Numbered from the stretch's first letter, positions 26,463 to 35,410 are shown. The stretch is DNA of 64,000 bases from JBEBVQ01 sp964527735 (GCA_964527735.1 CAZGPG010000004.1:124001-188000), one strand, 5' to 3'. Numbers and translations are program-made. Notes: generated by a model not told the origin, from the sequence alone.

Positions 26463-28343
26463 ATGAAGCGATCCTTATATCTAATATCAGCAATTACGAT
26501 GCTGCATACAGCAACCGTAAATGCACAGGCCCAGTCTTCAACAGACCTGGACTCCGTCATCATCCGCGACAACCGCCTGCAGGTACCACTGCGCTGGCAG
26601 AACCGCAACATAGGCATCCTCGACCGTAAAGATATTGCTGCGCTTCCGGTAAAATCCGTGAGCGAATTACTCAGCTACATGGCCGGCATAGACCTCCGGC
26701 AACGGGGACCCAACGGCACACAGGCCGATGTAAGCATAGACGGCAGCACCTTCGACCAGGTATTGGTATTGATCAACGGTGTGAAGATCTCCGATCCGCA
26801 GACAGGCCATAATATGATGAACCTGATGCTGCCGATCGGTGCTATTGATCATGTAGAAGTACTGCGTGGGCCGGCAGCCAGGGTATATGGCGTCAATGCA
26901 CTGGCAGGCGCTATCAATATCGTGACCCGCCAGCCGGCAGAAAATGAAATATTCGCGCAGGCGTACAGCGGCAGCAGTTTTCAGCAAGACACCTCCAACG
27001 GGCAGACTTATTATAACTGGGGCGCTCAGGCTGCGGCTACCCTGGCCGGCGACAACCACTCCCATCTGCTTTCCGTAGGGCATGATCGCGGTAACGGTTA
27101 CCGGTACAATACGGGATACGAAGCATACCGCCTCTATTACCAGAACCAGGTACGCATCAATGATAAAAACCGGATTGATGCGATGGGCGCTTATACAACC
27201 AACGATTTCGGCGCCCATGGTTTTTATGCCGCACCGGGAGATATTGAATCCAACGAAGCCGTGCAAACCGCATTGGGCAGTGTTGCTTATACCTGGCAGC
27301 CGAACGAAAAATTCCGCATTACGCCCCGCGTATCCTACCGGTATGGAAAAGATGACTACATCTACATCCGCCAGAAACCGGAAGTATATCGGAACATACA
27401 CGAAACGAATGTAGTAACCGGAGAGATTCAGAGTGCCTTGCAGATTGGCAAAGGCACTCTGGGTACCGGAGCCGAATGGCGGCACGAATCCATTAGCAGC
27501 AGTAACCTCGGTAATCACTTCCGCGACAATATCGGTGTGTATGCTGAGTACCGTTATGTTTTTTCCCAAAAACTGAATGCCAGCGCAGGCCTGTACGCCA
27601 ATTACAACAGTGATTTTGACTGGCAGGTATTTCCCGGCGCTGATATCGGCTATCATTTCCTGCCCAACTGGAAGCTGTTTGCCTCCGGGAGCACCGGACA
27701 GCGTCTGCCGACCTACACCGATCTGTATTATTCCGGTCCGCAAAACCTGGGTAACAGCCAGTTGAAAAGTGAGCTGGGCGGATATGGAGAAGCGGGCATC
27801 GGCTTTCATAAAAACTGGATGACGGCACAGGGCAGTTATTTTTACCGCCACGTGTCAGAGTTTATTGACTGGGTACGTGCTGATGTTGCAGACCCCTGGC
27901 AGGTCCAAAACTTCCAGGCCATCAACACTTCCGGGTTTACCCTTCAAACCAATTATCAACTGAACCAGCACCTTGGCCTCTCCGACCAATACCGGATCGG
28001 GCTGAACCTGAACTACACCTATATTGATCAGCAGGTAGCAGTTACTCCGGGCAGAATGTCGCAATATGCGATACAGGCATTACGCCACCAGTTTACCGCC
28101 CGCGTGAACAGTCTGCTGTTCGACCATGTGGAGCTAAACATTGCGAGCCGGTACATCCAGCGTATCAGCGGGAACGATTATACCCTGCTCGACGTCAGGG
28201 CCGGATACCGCTGGAGCGGTCTGTTGTTTTATGTGGATGTCAACAACCTGCTGGATATGCAGTACCGGGAAACCGGCGCAGTGCCGTTACCCGGCCGCTG
28301 GATGACATTCGGCGTACGCTTCCAGGGAAAGCTGGGGATTTAA
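26463..28343 (+). CDS. TonB-dependent outer-membrane receptor, BtuB-like
   Basis: The 626-residue receptor has a signal peptide (cleavage near NAQA), a plug domain (about 35-165; SVSELLSYMAGIDLRQRGPNG, VEVLRGPAARVYGVNALAGA) and a 22-strand-type barrel ending in an aromatic-flanked C-terminus. There is no SusC-type carboxypeptidase-like N-terminal extension. Size and plug sequence resemble vitamin B12/siderophore-type receptors, including BtuB. A cobalamin riboswitch 2.3 kb away supports a B12 role, but that riboswitch is on the opposite strand and cannot lead this transcript. The ATG at 26463 was preferred to a TTG at 26451. The gene converges on a T9SS gene across a bidirectional terminator. 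Confidence 0.82.
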   Translation: MKRSLYLISAITMLHTATVNAQAQSSTDLDSVIIRDNRLQVPLRWQNRNIGILDRKDIAALPVKSVSELLSYMAGIDLRQRGPNGTQADVSIDGSTFDQVLVLINGVKISDPQTGHNMMNLMLPIGAIDHVEVLRGPAARVYGVNALAGAINIVTRQPAENEIFAQAYSGSSFQQDTSNGQTYYNWGAQAAATLAGDNHSHLLSVGHDRGNGYRYNTGYEAYRLYYQNQVRINDKNRIDAMGAYTTNDFGAHGFYAAPGDIESNEAVQTALGSVAYTWQPNEKFRITPRVSYRYGKDDYIYIRQKPEVYRNIHETNVVTGEIQSALQIGKGTLGTGAEWRHESISSSNLGNHFRDNIGVYAEYRYVFSQKLNASAGLYANYNSDFDWQVFPGADIGYHFLPNWKLFASGSTGQRLPTYTDLYYSGPQNLGNSQLKSELGGYGEAGIGFHKNWMTAQGSYFYRHVSEFIDWVRADVADPWQVQNFQAINTSGFTLQTNYQLNQHLGLSDQYRIGLNLNYTYIDQQVAVTPGRMSQYAIQALRHQFTARVNSLLFDHVELNIASRYIQRISGNDYTLLDVRAGYRWSGLLFYVDVNNLLDMQYRETGAVPLPGRWMTFGVRFQGKLGI

Positions 28344-28360
28344 GCACACTTCATCAATGT

Positions 28361-28418
28361 TCCTGATAAATTAAAACCGGCGGCCATTAATTCGGCCGCC
28401 GGTTTTAATTTATCAGGA
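28361..28418. terminator. bidirectional terminator, 25-bp perfect stem
   Basis: Arms 28361-28385 and 28394-28418 are perfectly complementary over 25 bp with an 8-nt loop. The GC core (ACCGGCGGCC) is flanked by T- and A-rich stretches on both sides. It lies exactly between two convergent genes and would terminate both. Confidence 0.85.
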
Positions 28419-28426
28419 AACAACCT

Positions 28427-30517
28427 TTACTCCGACTTGATCACCATCCGGCGATGATACAACCCTGACTCTGTTTCGTGAACCTGCAGGAAATAAGTCC
28501 CCTGAGGCAGCCCGGCAATATTTATCAAACGTACGTCCTCTGCTGCAAGCACCGCTCTTCCGCCCATATCATACAGTTTTACACGAACCGGAGCCTCCGC
28601 ATCAATATATACAAGACCAGATGCAGGATTGGGATATACCCGCAACCCTGAAGCAGACAGATCCGGGACAGAAACGTTATTCACATAATAGAACAGAGTA
28701 TCCATGCATATACCATAACCAACAGCCACACCATATAATCCATTTTCAGACACAACAAAGGTACTGTCTTGCTCTTCTTGTATAGCTACACTGTCTTTAA
28801 ACCACTGGTAGCTTTCGAACGCGCGTGTAACACCCAGGACATTCTTATCCACCGTAATGCCCCACTGGGGGAAATCCTGTTGTTCTACTTTAAAAGTGTC
28901 TACTCTTGAGCAAGTAGAAGGATCCGTATATGTTACATAATACATACCTGCCTGCGTTATGCTGATTACACTATCAGATGCACCCGTGTTCCATACATGT
29001 TGTGTACTACTATCGGATGTCGTAAGTATTAATGAAAAACGTGGGCATACCATAGTGTCAAGACTCACACGATATTGTGGGAAATCCCGTTCTTCAATCT
29101 TGAATGTATCTGTCCTCGGACAAGTAAACGAGTCCGTATAAGAGACATAATAGACCCCGTCCTGTGTGATGCTGATAGCAGTATCTGAAGCTCCTGTACT
29201 CCATAAATGATTATTGCTCTCTTCCGGAGTAGTAAGTATAATGGAAGTAAACCAGGGACACACAATAGTATCCATCCTCACCCTGGTAAGTGCTTCAGGT
29301 CTGTTTTCAACAACGACAACATTCGGCAGACCGATCATAATACCCGTAAGCGTATCCAACAATATTGCCGTGTCCTTATATTGAGCAAGTGCTCCTTTGG
29401 CATTGGGGTTCTCAATACTGGCCAAAGCCCGGTTACCATGAGAATACATATTCGCACCCCTGTTCCGGGCAAAATATAATTTCCCGTCCGGCGCCAGCCG
29501 AATATCTGTGGTCAGACCACAAGGGCCCATCGGAAACTTCGAATTACGTATTGAATCCCGGTCTGGATTAGATAAATCAAACTGGCATACCTGTGCCCCG
29601 TTAGCTTTAACTTCTGTTATATACAACTTACTGTTATCCGGTGAAAAGTCTGCAGCATAATAACTCACCATACTATCCAGTTTACGGGCATTGGAAACAA
29701 CACCTGTTTCATAATCAAAATCATACAATTCCAATCCGGCATCAAGACCTGGATTCTACCTGAATTGGACATTAACCAGGAGCCTGCCATTCGGAGAAGC
29801 TTTCAATGTACCCGATCCATAGCCAGCTTTTGGAAAATTACCCACGTACGAGACCACAGGATTGGGACTCACCCCATCTTTTGTGATCTGATGCGCCCTG
29901 AAGCAAGTGGTATCCTTACTATATACCAGCAGCCAGGTAAAGCAGGGACCGGCAACGAGCGTCATCTTTTCTGTAAGTTGCTGGTCAATCGGTACTCGCC
30001 ACAACGGAAATGTAACATCTACATCCCCAAGTCCGCCGTTCAGGTTCATTTTCACTTTATTGCAGTACAACTTGTATTGGTTGGCTGGTAAATTATTTGC
30101 ATCCGTGAGGGAAAAAATGAAATATTGACCGGCGCTGTCCGGCACCGGACAAATGACTGCAGACTGGGCAGTGCTGTACGTTGGTGTTGCGATCGTTCCA
30201 TTAAAGCCAAGCATATTGGCGCCATTGGGCATCAGCGCATCGGTTGCATCCCATACTTTGGTACCTTCGGTATGGAATAAAAAGTTCCCGTTTGCATCGG
30301 CGATCGTGGCACAGCCTTCCTGGCTGGCGGAAGTACCTCCGGTAGTGGTACCAATGCCACTGGTAAAGGCAACCGGCGTTGTGCCGTTAAAATCGATACC
30401 GGCTTTTGCACCGAATATCCAGATCTTGTTTTCATTACGGTCGTACTGTGCATGCACTGCAGCGGACCAACCGCTGATCAGCAGGAGCAGCAGCATTTTG
30501 ATTGTTTTGGTGGCCAT
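28427..30517 (-). pseudogene. T9SS propeller protein gene interrupted by an in-frame amber codon
   Basis: One continuous frame of 697 codons is broken only by TAG at 29756-29758 (codon 254). The upstream part has a signal peptide (MATKTIKMLLLLLISGWSAA) and a propeller-like domain matching the cassette A protein at 16655-19390. The downstream part resumes with no shift (NPGLDAGLELYDFD). It then has two Ig-like repeats and a type A sorting domain (LRVYPNPASGLVYID ... VIKSE). Aligned to the paralogue without gaps, the stop replaces a His, so one base substitution explains it. A cobalamin riboswitch lies upstream. It could be a recent pseudogene, a read-through gene or a base-calling error. A frame starting at TTG 29734 would not yield a secreted product. 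Confidence 0.8.
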
Positions 30518-30664
30518 AAGCGAATTGTATTTGTTTAGATTGATTAAAAACAAACCATAAGCTGCAGGCGAAGAGAATAAAAGGCGGGAATGCAATTAAA
30601 TGCAGGCACGTTACGTCGTGCCGCCACCTTGCTTTTCCTCCGAAAGCATACAGCGAAAAATCCG

Positions 30665-30852
30665 TAAGGCAGGTCTTCTGGCTTTCCCTGTTTCATCCGC
30701 CTTCCCATCCCGGCTAAACCGGAACAGTGGCGTCGTTGGACGAAACAATGATATGTACTACATATCAGGATTACAGCTACGGGGATAGCGCCGGTTTTTC
30801 ACCGGACTTCCCATTTAATCAGTACGCAAAAGATCACGTACTGAACCCTACA
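30665..30852 (-). ncRNA. cobalamin riboswitch
   Basis: Read on the minus strand, the conserved core is clear: GGGAAGTCCGGTGAAAAACC, then GGCGCTATCCCCGTAGCTGT, then CCACTGTTCCGG, GGATGGGAAGGCGG, and a canonical B12 box AGCCAGAAGACCTGCC (30668-30683). A -7 box lies directly upstream. The next gene downstream is the T9SS propeller gene starting at 30517, about 150 nt after the B12 box. The leader hairpin at 30605-30622 and the GGCGG/CCGCC pairing before TTTTATT are candidates for the expression platform. Confidence 0.93.
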
Positions 30853-30857
30853 GCGAT

Positions 30858-30866
30858 GCAAAGGTA
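30858..30866 (-). promoter_or_regulatory. -7 promoter element TACCTTTGC before the riboswitch
   Basis: On the minus strand TACCTTTGC fits TAnnTTTG exactly and would start transcription at about 30851, just at the 5' end of the riboswitch. No good -33 TTG was found at the expected distance. Confidence 0.55.
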
Positions 30867-30892
30867 AAGCAATTATTTTCATAAGAAAGAAT

Positions 30893-30917
30893 GTAGGGGC
30901 GAATTGCATTCGACCTA
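30893..30917. repeat. GTAGGGGCGAATT palindrome, diverged copy
   Basis: GTAGGGGCGAATTGCATTCG followed by ACCTATAA; the right arm has mutated relative to the family consensus. Confidence 0.65.
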
Positions 30918-30998
30918 TAAAGAATGAGAACGGGGGGCAGCACACATTTGTATCAAAACTTGGTAACTTGCATCATCAAACCTTTACCCACTTTCTTT

Positions 30999-31511
30999 AT
31001 GGAAACAAAAAGGCCGCAGGATTCATATAATATACGCAGCGAGCTGGTGCTGCCCAATGATACCAACACACTGGGCAACCTGATGGGCGGCAAGCTGATG
31101 TTCTGGATGGATATCGCCGCCGCCATATCCGCCATGAGACATTGCAATTGCCCCGTCGTAACCGCTTCGGTAGATAACGTCTCCTTCTCCAACCCGATCA
31201 AGCTGGGCAATCTGCTCACGATCGAATCGAAAGTAACACGTGCATTCAGCAGCTCTATGGAAATCTTCCTCCGAGTATGGGGTGAAGATCTCCACAACAA
31301 ATTCAGGTACATGAGCAATGAAGCCTACATGACATTCGTTGCGCTCAATCCCAACGGCAAACCTCATAAAGTGCCGGAGATCGTGCCGGAAACAGAAGAA
31401 GAAGAAAAGATGTTTGCCGGCGCATTGCGCCGCCGCCAGCTCCGCCTGATCCTCGGCGGCAAAATGAAACCCGAAGACGCCGGTGAGCTGCGCGCATTAT
31501 TCAAAGACTGA
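30999..31511 (+). CDS. acyl-CoA thioesterase, hot-dog fold (YciA/BFIT type)
   Basis: The 170-residue cytoplasmic protein is a single hot-dog domain. Its segments LPNDTNTLGNLMGGKLMFWMDIAAAISA (given here in two pieces in the family literature: the loop with Asn/Asp, then the long central helix) and VTASVDNVSFSNPIKLGNL are characteristic of acyl-CoA thioesterases, which release free acid and CoA from acyl-CoA. The chain-length preference cannot be read. The frame extends upstream to 30924, but the ATG at 30999 (METKRPQDSYN) begins at the natural domain start. It is followed by the M16-like gene after 75 bp, which contain a palindromic repeat. Confidence 0.85.
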   Translation: METKRPQDSYNIRSELVLPNDTNTLGNLMGGKLMFWMDIAAAISAMRHCNCPVVTASVDNVSFSNPIKLGNLLTIESKVTRAFSSSMEIFLRVWGEDLHNKFRYMSNEAYMTFVALNPNGKPHKVPEIVPETEEEEKMFAGALRRRQLRLILGGKMKPEDAGELRALFKD

Positions 31512-31550
31512 CCCTGTTGATTTGTTTAACCGTATAATCCGTTTATTTAC

Positions 31551-31573
31551 GGGCGAATTCAATTCGCCCCTAC
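31551..31573. repeat. GGGCGAATTCAATTCGCCCC palindrome
   Basis: GGGCGAATT-C-AATTCGCCC followed by CTAC, a full-length member of the dispersed family. It lies in the 75-bp gap between the thioesterase and M16-like genes. Confidence 0.75.
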
Positions 31574-31586
31574 ATCCTGATATAAC

Positions 31587-32867
31587 ATGCCTGACCGTAC
31601 CATACCTCCCGTTATCCACGACGCTGTTGAATTTGATTATGTGCTGCCGCCGGTACAACAGGTTACGCTCGGCAACGGACTGCCTTTGTATTGGCTGAAT
31701 GCCGGTGTGCAGGATGTTGTTGAGATAGATTTTGTATTTCCTGCCGGCCTGTGGTATGAAGAGAAACCTGCGGTAGCACAAGCTGTTGCGGCCCTGATCA
31801 AAAACGGAACATCAAAACACACGTCACATGCGCTGCATGAAGCCATCGAATTTTACGGCGCTTCTGTAAGTGTGCACGCAGGTAACGATTTCGCTACCGT
31901 CACCCTGTATACGCTTACCAAACACCTGCCGGAACTGTTGCCGGTTGTATATGAAGTGCTCACGGATGCCGTATTCCCGGAAGAAGAGCTGGCCATCTAT
32001 CAGCAAAACTCCGTGCAGCGTCTGCTGGTGAGCCTGCGGCAATGCGAATTTGTGGCCAACCAGCGTATAGATGCCCTGCTTTTCGGACCGGAACATCCGT
32101 ACGGCCGTTATACGGAAAAAGAGAAAATAGAAGCGGTCACCCGGGGAGATGTACAGCATTTTTACAAGGCACATTACAATCTTTCCGGCGTGAAGATATT
32201 TATGGCCGGACATGTCGGGGAAAAAGAAGTACAGTGCCTCGACAGGATATTTGGCGGTGTTGTGCTGACGCCGCCGGCGCCCGCCCCTGCAGTCGTTGAT
32301 ATGGTTACTTCCGATAAAAAGAAAGAGCACCTTATAAATGATCCGGAAGGCGTACAAAGCGCTATCCGAATCGGAAGGCTTTTCCCCGGCCGGCGCCATC
32401 CCGACTTCGCGCCAATGGTGGTATTGAATACAGTATTCGGCGGTTATTTCGGCTCGCGCCTGATGAGCAATATCCGGGAAGATAAAGGCTACACATATGG
32501 CATATACAGTTCGTTGAACGCGTATGCGCACAGTGGCTCGATAATTGTACAAACAGAAGTAGGGCGCAATGTTTCGGACGCAGCGCTGAAAGAGACCTAC
32601 GATGAAATGGAACGCATCTGCCGGGAACCTATCTCCGACGATGAGCTGCTGCTGGTAAAAAACTACCTGCTCGGCAACCTGCTCGGCGATCTTGACGGCC
32701 CGTTCTCCATCCTCCGCCGTTGGCGATCTCTGATCCTTAACGGCATGACGGAGGCAGACTTCAACCGGCATGTGCATATCTATAAGACCATTGGCACGGA
32801 TGAATTACAGGCGCTGGCGCAGAAATATTTTGACAGGGAACGTTTTTATGAAGTGGTGGTGGTATAA
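31587..32867 (+). CDS. M16-family protein lacking the zinc-binding motif
   Basis: The 426-residue protein has the two-domain M16 (insulinase/pitrilysin) fold. The N-terminal domain begins with VTLGNGLPLYWL, and the C-terminal domain carries SRLMSNIREDKGYTYG, whose Arg and Tyr contact substrate in the family. The catalytic HxxEH expected near residues 61-75 is replaced by PAVAQAVAALIKNG, and the downstream zinc-ligand Glu is also missing. It is therefore the non-catalytic subunit type of a bipartite M16 peptidase. No signal peptide is seen. The catalytic partner usually lies next to it but is absent here. Confidence 0.85.
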   Translation: MPDRTIPPVIHDAVEFDYVLPPVQQVTLGNGLPLYWLNAGVQDVVEIDFVFPAGLWYEEKPAVAQAVAALIKNGTSKHTSHALHEAIEFYGASVSVHAGNDFATVTLYTLTKHLPELLPVVYEVLTDAVFPEEELAIYQQNSVQRLLVSLRQCEFVANQRIDALLFGPEHPYGRYTEKEKIEAVTRGDVQHFYKAHYNLSGVKIFMAGHVGEKEVQCLDRIFGGVVLTPPAPAPAVVDMVTSDKKKEHLINDPEGVQSAIRIGRLFPGRRHPDFAPMVVLNTVFGGYFGSRLMSNIREDKGYTYGIYSSLNAYAHSGSIIVQTEVGRNVSDAALKETYDEMERICREPISDDELLLVKNYLLGNLLGDLDGPFSILRRWRSLILNGMTEADFNRHVHIYKTIGTDELQALAQKYFDRERFYEVVVV

Positions 32868-32868
32868 C

Positions 32869-32898
32869 GTAGGGGCAATCCTGTGTGATTGCCCTATG
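32869..32898. repeat. GTAGGGGCAATCC...GATTGCCC palindrome
   Basis: GTAGGGGCAATCCTGTGTGA followed by TTGCCCTATG begins one base after the stop of the M16-like gene. It is a variant of the dispersed family with a CTGTGTG centre. Confidence 0.7.
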
Positions 32899-32925
32899 CT
32901 GTGATAATGTACAAAAACGGATACG

Positions 32926-33456
32926 ATGAAGCGTGTAATATGGATAACGGTTGTTCCCTGCTTTTTGTTCATTATCGCTTGTGCCGACGCACAAAAACAT
33001 ACGCATATGGATACCAATAAAGAGCTGCACGAAGGAAACCCGTATTATTCCCGGACGGACACAAACCGGCTGCATATTACCGATGCAGCATGGAAGAAGA
33101 TACTGCCGCGGGAAGTCTATCATATTGCACGTGAGAAAGGAACGGAATGGGCTTTCTCCGGTAAGTACTGGAACACAGAGACGAAAGGCATGTATTACTG
33201 CGCCGTGTGCGGCAATCCCTTGTTCCGCTCGGATGCCAAGTTTACCAGCAGTTGCGGCTGGCCCAGCTTTTTCGAAGCGATCCGCCCCGGCAGCATACTT
33301 TACGAAGAGGACCTTTCTCACGGTATGAGCCGCATTGAAGTGCTTTGCGGGCGCTGCGACTCACATCTCGGGCATATCTTCGACGACGGCCCGCCTCCGA
33401 CACATAAGCGATTCTGCATCAACTCGGCTGTGATCGAGTTTGAGCCGGAAAAATAA
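32926..33456 (+). CDS. msrB: peptide-methionine (R)-S-oxide reductase, lipoprotein form
   Basis: The 176-residue enzyme reduces methionine-R-sulfoxide in oxidised proteins. It has two CxxC zinc sites (C92/C95 and C141/C144), the catalytic Cys164 in KRFCINS, a possible resolving Cys110 in SSCGWPSF, and the GHIFDDGPPPT signature. The N-terminus carries a signal with a lipobox (FIIAC, Cys19), so this copy should act in the periplasm or at a membrane surface, not in the cytoplasm. It ends at 33456, directly abutting the convergent M2 peptidase stop with no gap. Confidence 0.92.
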   Translation: MKRVIWITVVPCFLFIIACADAQKHTHMDTNKELHEGNPYYSRTDTNRLHITDAAWKKILPREVYHIAREKGTEWAFSGKYWNTETKGMYYCAVCGNPLFRSDAKFTSSCGWPSFFEAIRPGSILYEEDLSHGMSRIEVLCGRCDSHLGHIFDDGPPPTHKRFCINSAVIEFEPEK

Positions 33457-35262
33457 TCATTGCAACCCTTCCGGCAATGTATACTTCCGCCCTTTGTTCT
33501 GCTCCTTCAGCCAGGATACCAGCGGATCAAAATATTCCAGCATGGCTTTGGCATTGAGGTCATCGCCGGTAGATTCTTTCAGCACCTCCCGCCAGTCTTT
33601 GGATGCGCCGGGATACATGATCTTCTTCAGGAAATCTCCGACCGCCTTCTGCCCGTAATAATTGGTAGCGCGGGGATCCTGCTGCAGGATATTTTTAGCG
33701 ATATGGTTATGCAGCTGATATAGTAATACATACGAGAGTGCATAGTCATAATACTGTGCAGGATCGTCGTTGATATGCGTTTTGGTAGCGGCATCACAGA
33801 AATGCTCGCCCCGCTCCGACGGTGGTACAATACCCTGATATTTTTCTGCAAGCTCCCACCAACGTGCGTTAAACTGGTCTTCCGGCAGGTTGTTTACATA
33901 CAGCTCTTTCTCAAAATTGCTCATCGTACCAGAGGAGAAGAAAATAAATACAACGGCATTCATCGCTTCTTTCAGTAATGCCCGGATGTTGTCTGTCTGC
34001 ACATCGGCGCCAATCAGTCCGCGGCCTGCCAGGTAAGGCTGTTGCATAGCCGCCAGCCCCATCATGGTGCCGATCGCTTCGTGATAGGCCCTGTTGGCGC
34101 CGCCGCGCAGCAATGGCGGCACATCCTCATTGGTGTATGTAAGGTAGTAGTAGATATGCCCCAGCTCATGGTTGGCCGTTTCGAACCATTCCGCATTCGG
34201 CTCCACGCTCATCAGGCTGCGTACGTCATGATTGAGATCCAAATGCCATGCCGAAGCGTGCGTATTCTTTTTAACAGACGAATCTGCGGGGTATGAATAC
34301 AGGCTGGATTTCTCCCAGAATACCTCCGGCAGCGGTTCAAAACCGATGCTGGTGTACAGCTTCTCCCCTTCCCGTACGATCCATTCCGCCGTCTTTGTTT
34401 TGAATACGCTGTCGAGGTTCAAACCTTCCACTTCGATTGCCGGGCTCCAGTCCTGACCCCAGCGGTTGGGCAGCCAGTGGGCGGGCAGGAGGTCCGGTAC
34501 CTCGTCCACTTTGTATTTTGCTGCCAGCTCATAACGCATATAGGTATGCAGCTCCCGGTACAACGGCCACACTTCCTGTATCAGCCGGTCCATGGTCTGC
34601 ATCATCTCATCGGTGGTCATATCATAGTCGCTCACCTGGTAGGTAAAGTAATCAGCATAACCCAGTGCCTGCACGGTCTGGTTGCGCAGGTTGCGCAGGT
34701 TTACCAGCCCCGGCTTCAGCACCGGCCCTACTTCTTTGCTGGCATTCCATGCCAGCAACCGCAGAGGCAAATCCGTTTCGTTTTTCAGAATGTCATCAAT
34801 TTCATTTGTGCTTACTTTTTTCTTACCCAGCATAAATTGAAATCCGTACAACACCTGCGACTGCTCATTTTCCGCCCTGATGCGTTCCTTCACAATATCG
34901 GGAATGGTCTGCGGGCTGTTTGCAGCAGCATATAATATCTGTTCAAGCTGCCTTTTCTGTATATCCGTAAGGCTTTCCGGCCGGTCGAGGAAAGCACGGG
35001 CGCGCTCAATATTTTCTTTACTGCCGCTAAAGGCCGCCATTGCTTCATCCGCGTTCCTGGCCCGGATCACATTGGCCGAATCGCCTTCCCGGATCTCCGT
35101 CAGGGACTTCCACTGTCCTTCCGACTGGTCGGTATAGAGCTGTACAAATTCTTTCGTATACCGGTCAATGAAAGCCTGTACATCCGACTGCTGCGCCTGC
35201 CGGTCACCGCAACCCGCAAACAACGCAAGAGGCAAAACAATAAGAACGATCCGTTTTTTCAT
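33457..35262 (-). CDS. M2-family dipeptidyl carboxypeptidase (ACE-like) lipoprotein
   Basis: The 601-residue peptidase has the gluzincin HExxH site in TANHELGHIYYYLTY, and the third zinc ligand Glu in YHEAIGTMMGL about 25 residues on. Overall length and motif order match the M2 (angiotensin-converting-enzyme) family, which removes C-terminal dipeptides. A lipoprotein signal is present (LALFAGCGD, Cys19), placing it outside the inner membrane, where it would take part in peptide scavenging. It is convergent with msrB and divergent from the GSCFA gene. Confidence 0.88.
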   Translation of the reverse strand: MKKRIVLIVLPLALFAGCGDRQAQQSDVQAFIDRYTKEFVQLYTDQSEGQWKSLTEIREGDSANVIRARNADEAMAAFSGSKENIERARAFLDRPESLTDIQKRQLEQILYAAANSPQTIPDIVKERIRAENEQSQVLYGFQFMLGKKKVSTNEIDDILKNETDLPLRLLAWNASKEVGPVLKPGLVNLRNLRNQTVQALGYADYFTYQVSDYDMTTDEMMQTMDRLIQEVWPLYRELHTYMRYELAAKYKVDEVPDLLPAHWLPNRWGQDWSPAIEVEGLNLDSVFKTKTAEWIVREGEKLYTSIGFEPLPEVFWEKSSLYSYPADSSVKKNTHASAWHLDLNHDVRSLMSVEPNAEWFETANHELGHIYYYLTYTNEDVPPLLRGGANRAYHEAIGTMMGLAAMQQPYLAGRGLIGADVQTDNIRALLKEAMNAVVFIFFSSGTMSNFEKELYVNNLPEDQFNARWWELAEKYQGIVPPSERGEHFCDAATKTHINDDPAQYYDYALSYVLLYQLHNHIAKNILQQDPRATNYYGQKAVGDFLKKIMYPGASKDWREVLKESTGDDLNAKAMLEYFDPLVSWLKEQNKGRKYTLPEGLQ

Positions 35263-35349
35263 GCCTTGAGATTGAGCATATAAACATACAGCGATTAATC
35301 CAAAACAGGAAACAAATCATTCCCTGATAGCCGTGGTGTCCCGGAGACG

Positions 35350-35370
35350 ATGGCAGGTCAAGCCTGCCAT
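35350..35370. repeat. short hairpin ATGGCAGG-TCAAG-CCTGCCAT
   Basis: An 8-bp perfect stem with a 5-nt loop lies between the divergent M2 and GSCFA genes, upstream of the GSCFA -7 box. It could be an operator or a fragment of a palindromic repeat. Confidence 0.4.
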
Positions 35371-35398
35371 GGCAGCTTTTGTTCTTAGCAACTGTCCG

Positions 35399-35406
35399 TA
35401 CATTTG
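35399..35406 (+). promoter_or_regulatory. -7 promoter element TACATTTG very close to a start codon
   Basis: TACATTTG matches TAnnTTTG, with TTTTG about 17 nt upstream as a possible -33. The ATG of the GSCFA gene lies only 5 nt after the box, which would give a leaderless or nearly leaderless mRNA unless the ATG at 35420 is used. Confidence 0.4.
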
Positions 35407-35410
35407 CACC

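Larger units (their letters stand above)
30518..30998. other. 481-bp intergenic region carrying the B12 riboswitch
   Basis: It separates the amber-interrupted T9SS gene (minus) from the thioesterase (plus). It contains, from the left, a leader of about 150 nt with a small hairpin GGCACG-CGTGCC (30605-30622), the riboswitch, its -7 box, and a dispersed palindrome (30893-30917). A TAACTTGC sequence at 30963-30971 is a possible thioesterase -7 element. Short open frames here are non-coding. Confidence 0.75.

Noticed and set aside
26667..27851. 394-codon open frame on the minus strand
   Set aside because: Antisense to the TonB receptor, which has clear plug and barrel motifs along the same stretch.
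28427..29734. Separate gene starting at TTG 29734
   Set aside because: Its product would lack a signal peptide yet carry a T9SS sorting tail, and its sequence continues the upstream frame; treated as the 3' part of one interrupted gene.
29735..29758. Frameshift as the cause of the split T9SS gene
   Set aside because: Codons on both sides of the TAG are in the same frame and align to the paralogue with no gap, so a base substitution explains the break.
31587..32867. Active zinc peptidase call for the M16 protein
   Set aside because: No HxxEH or downstream Glu ligand can be found in the N-terminal domain.
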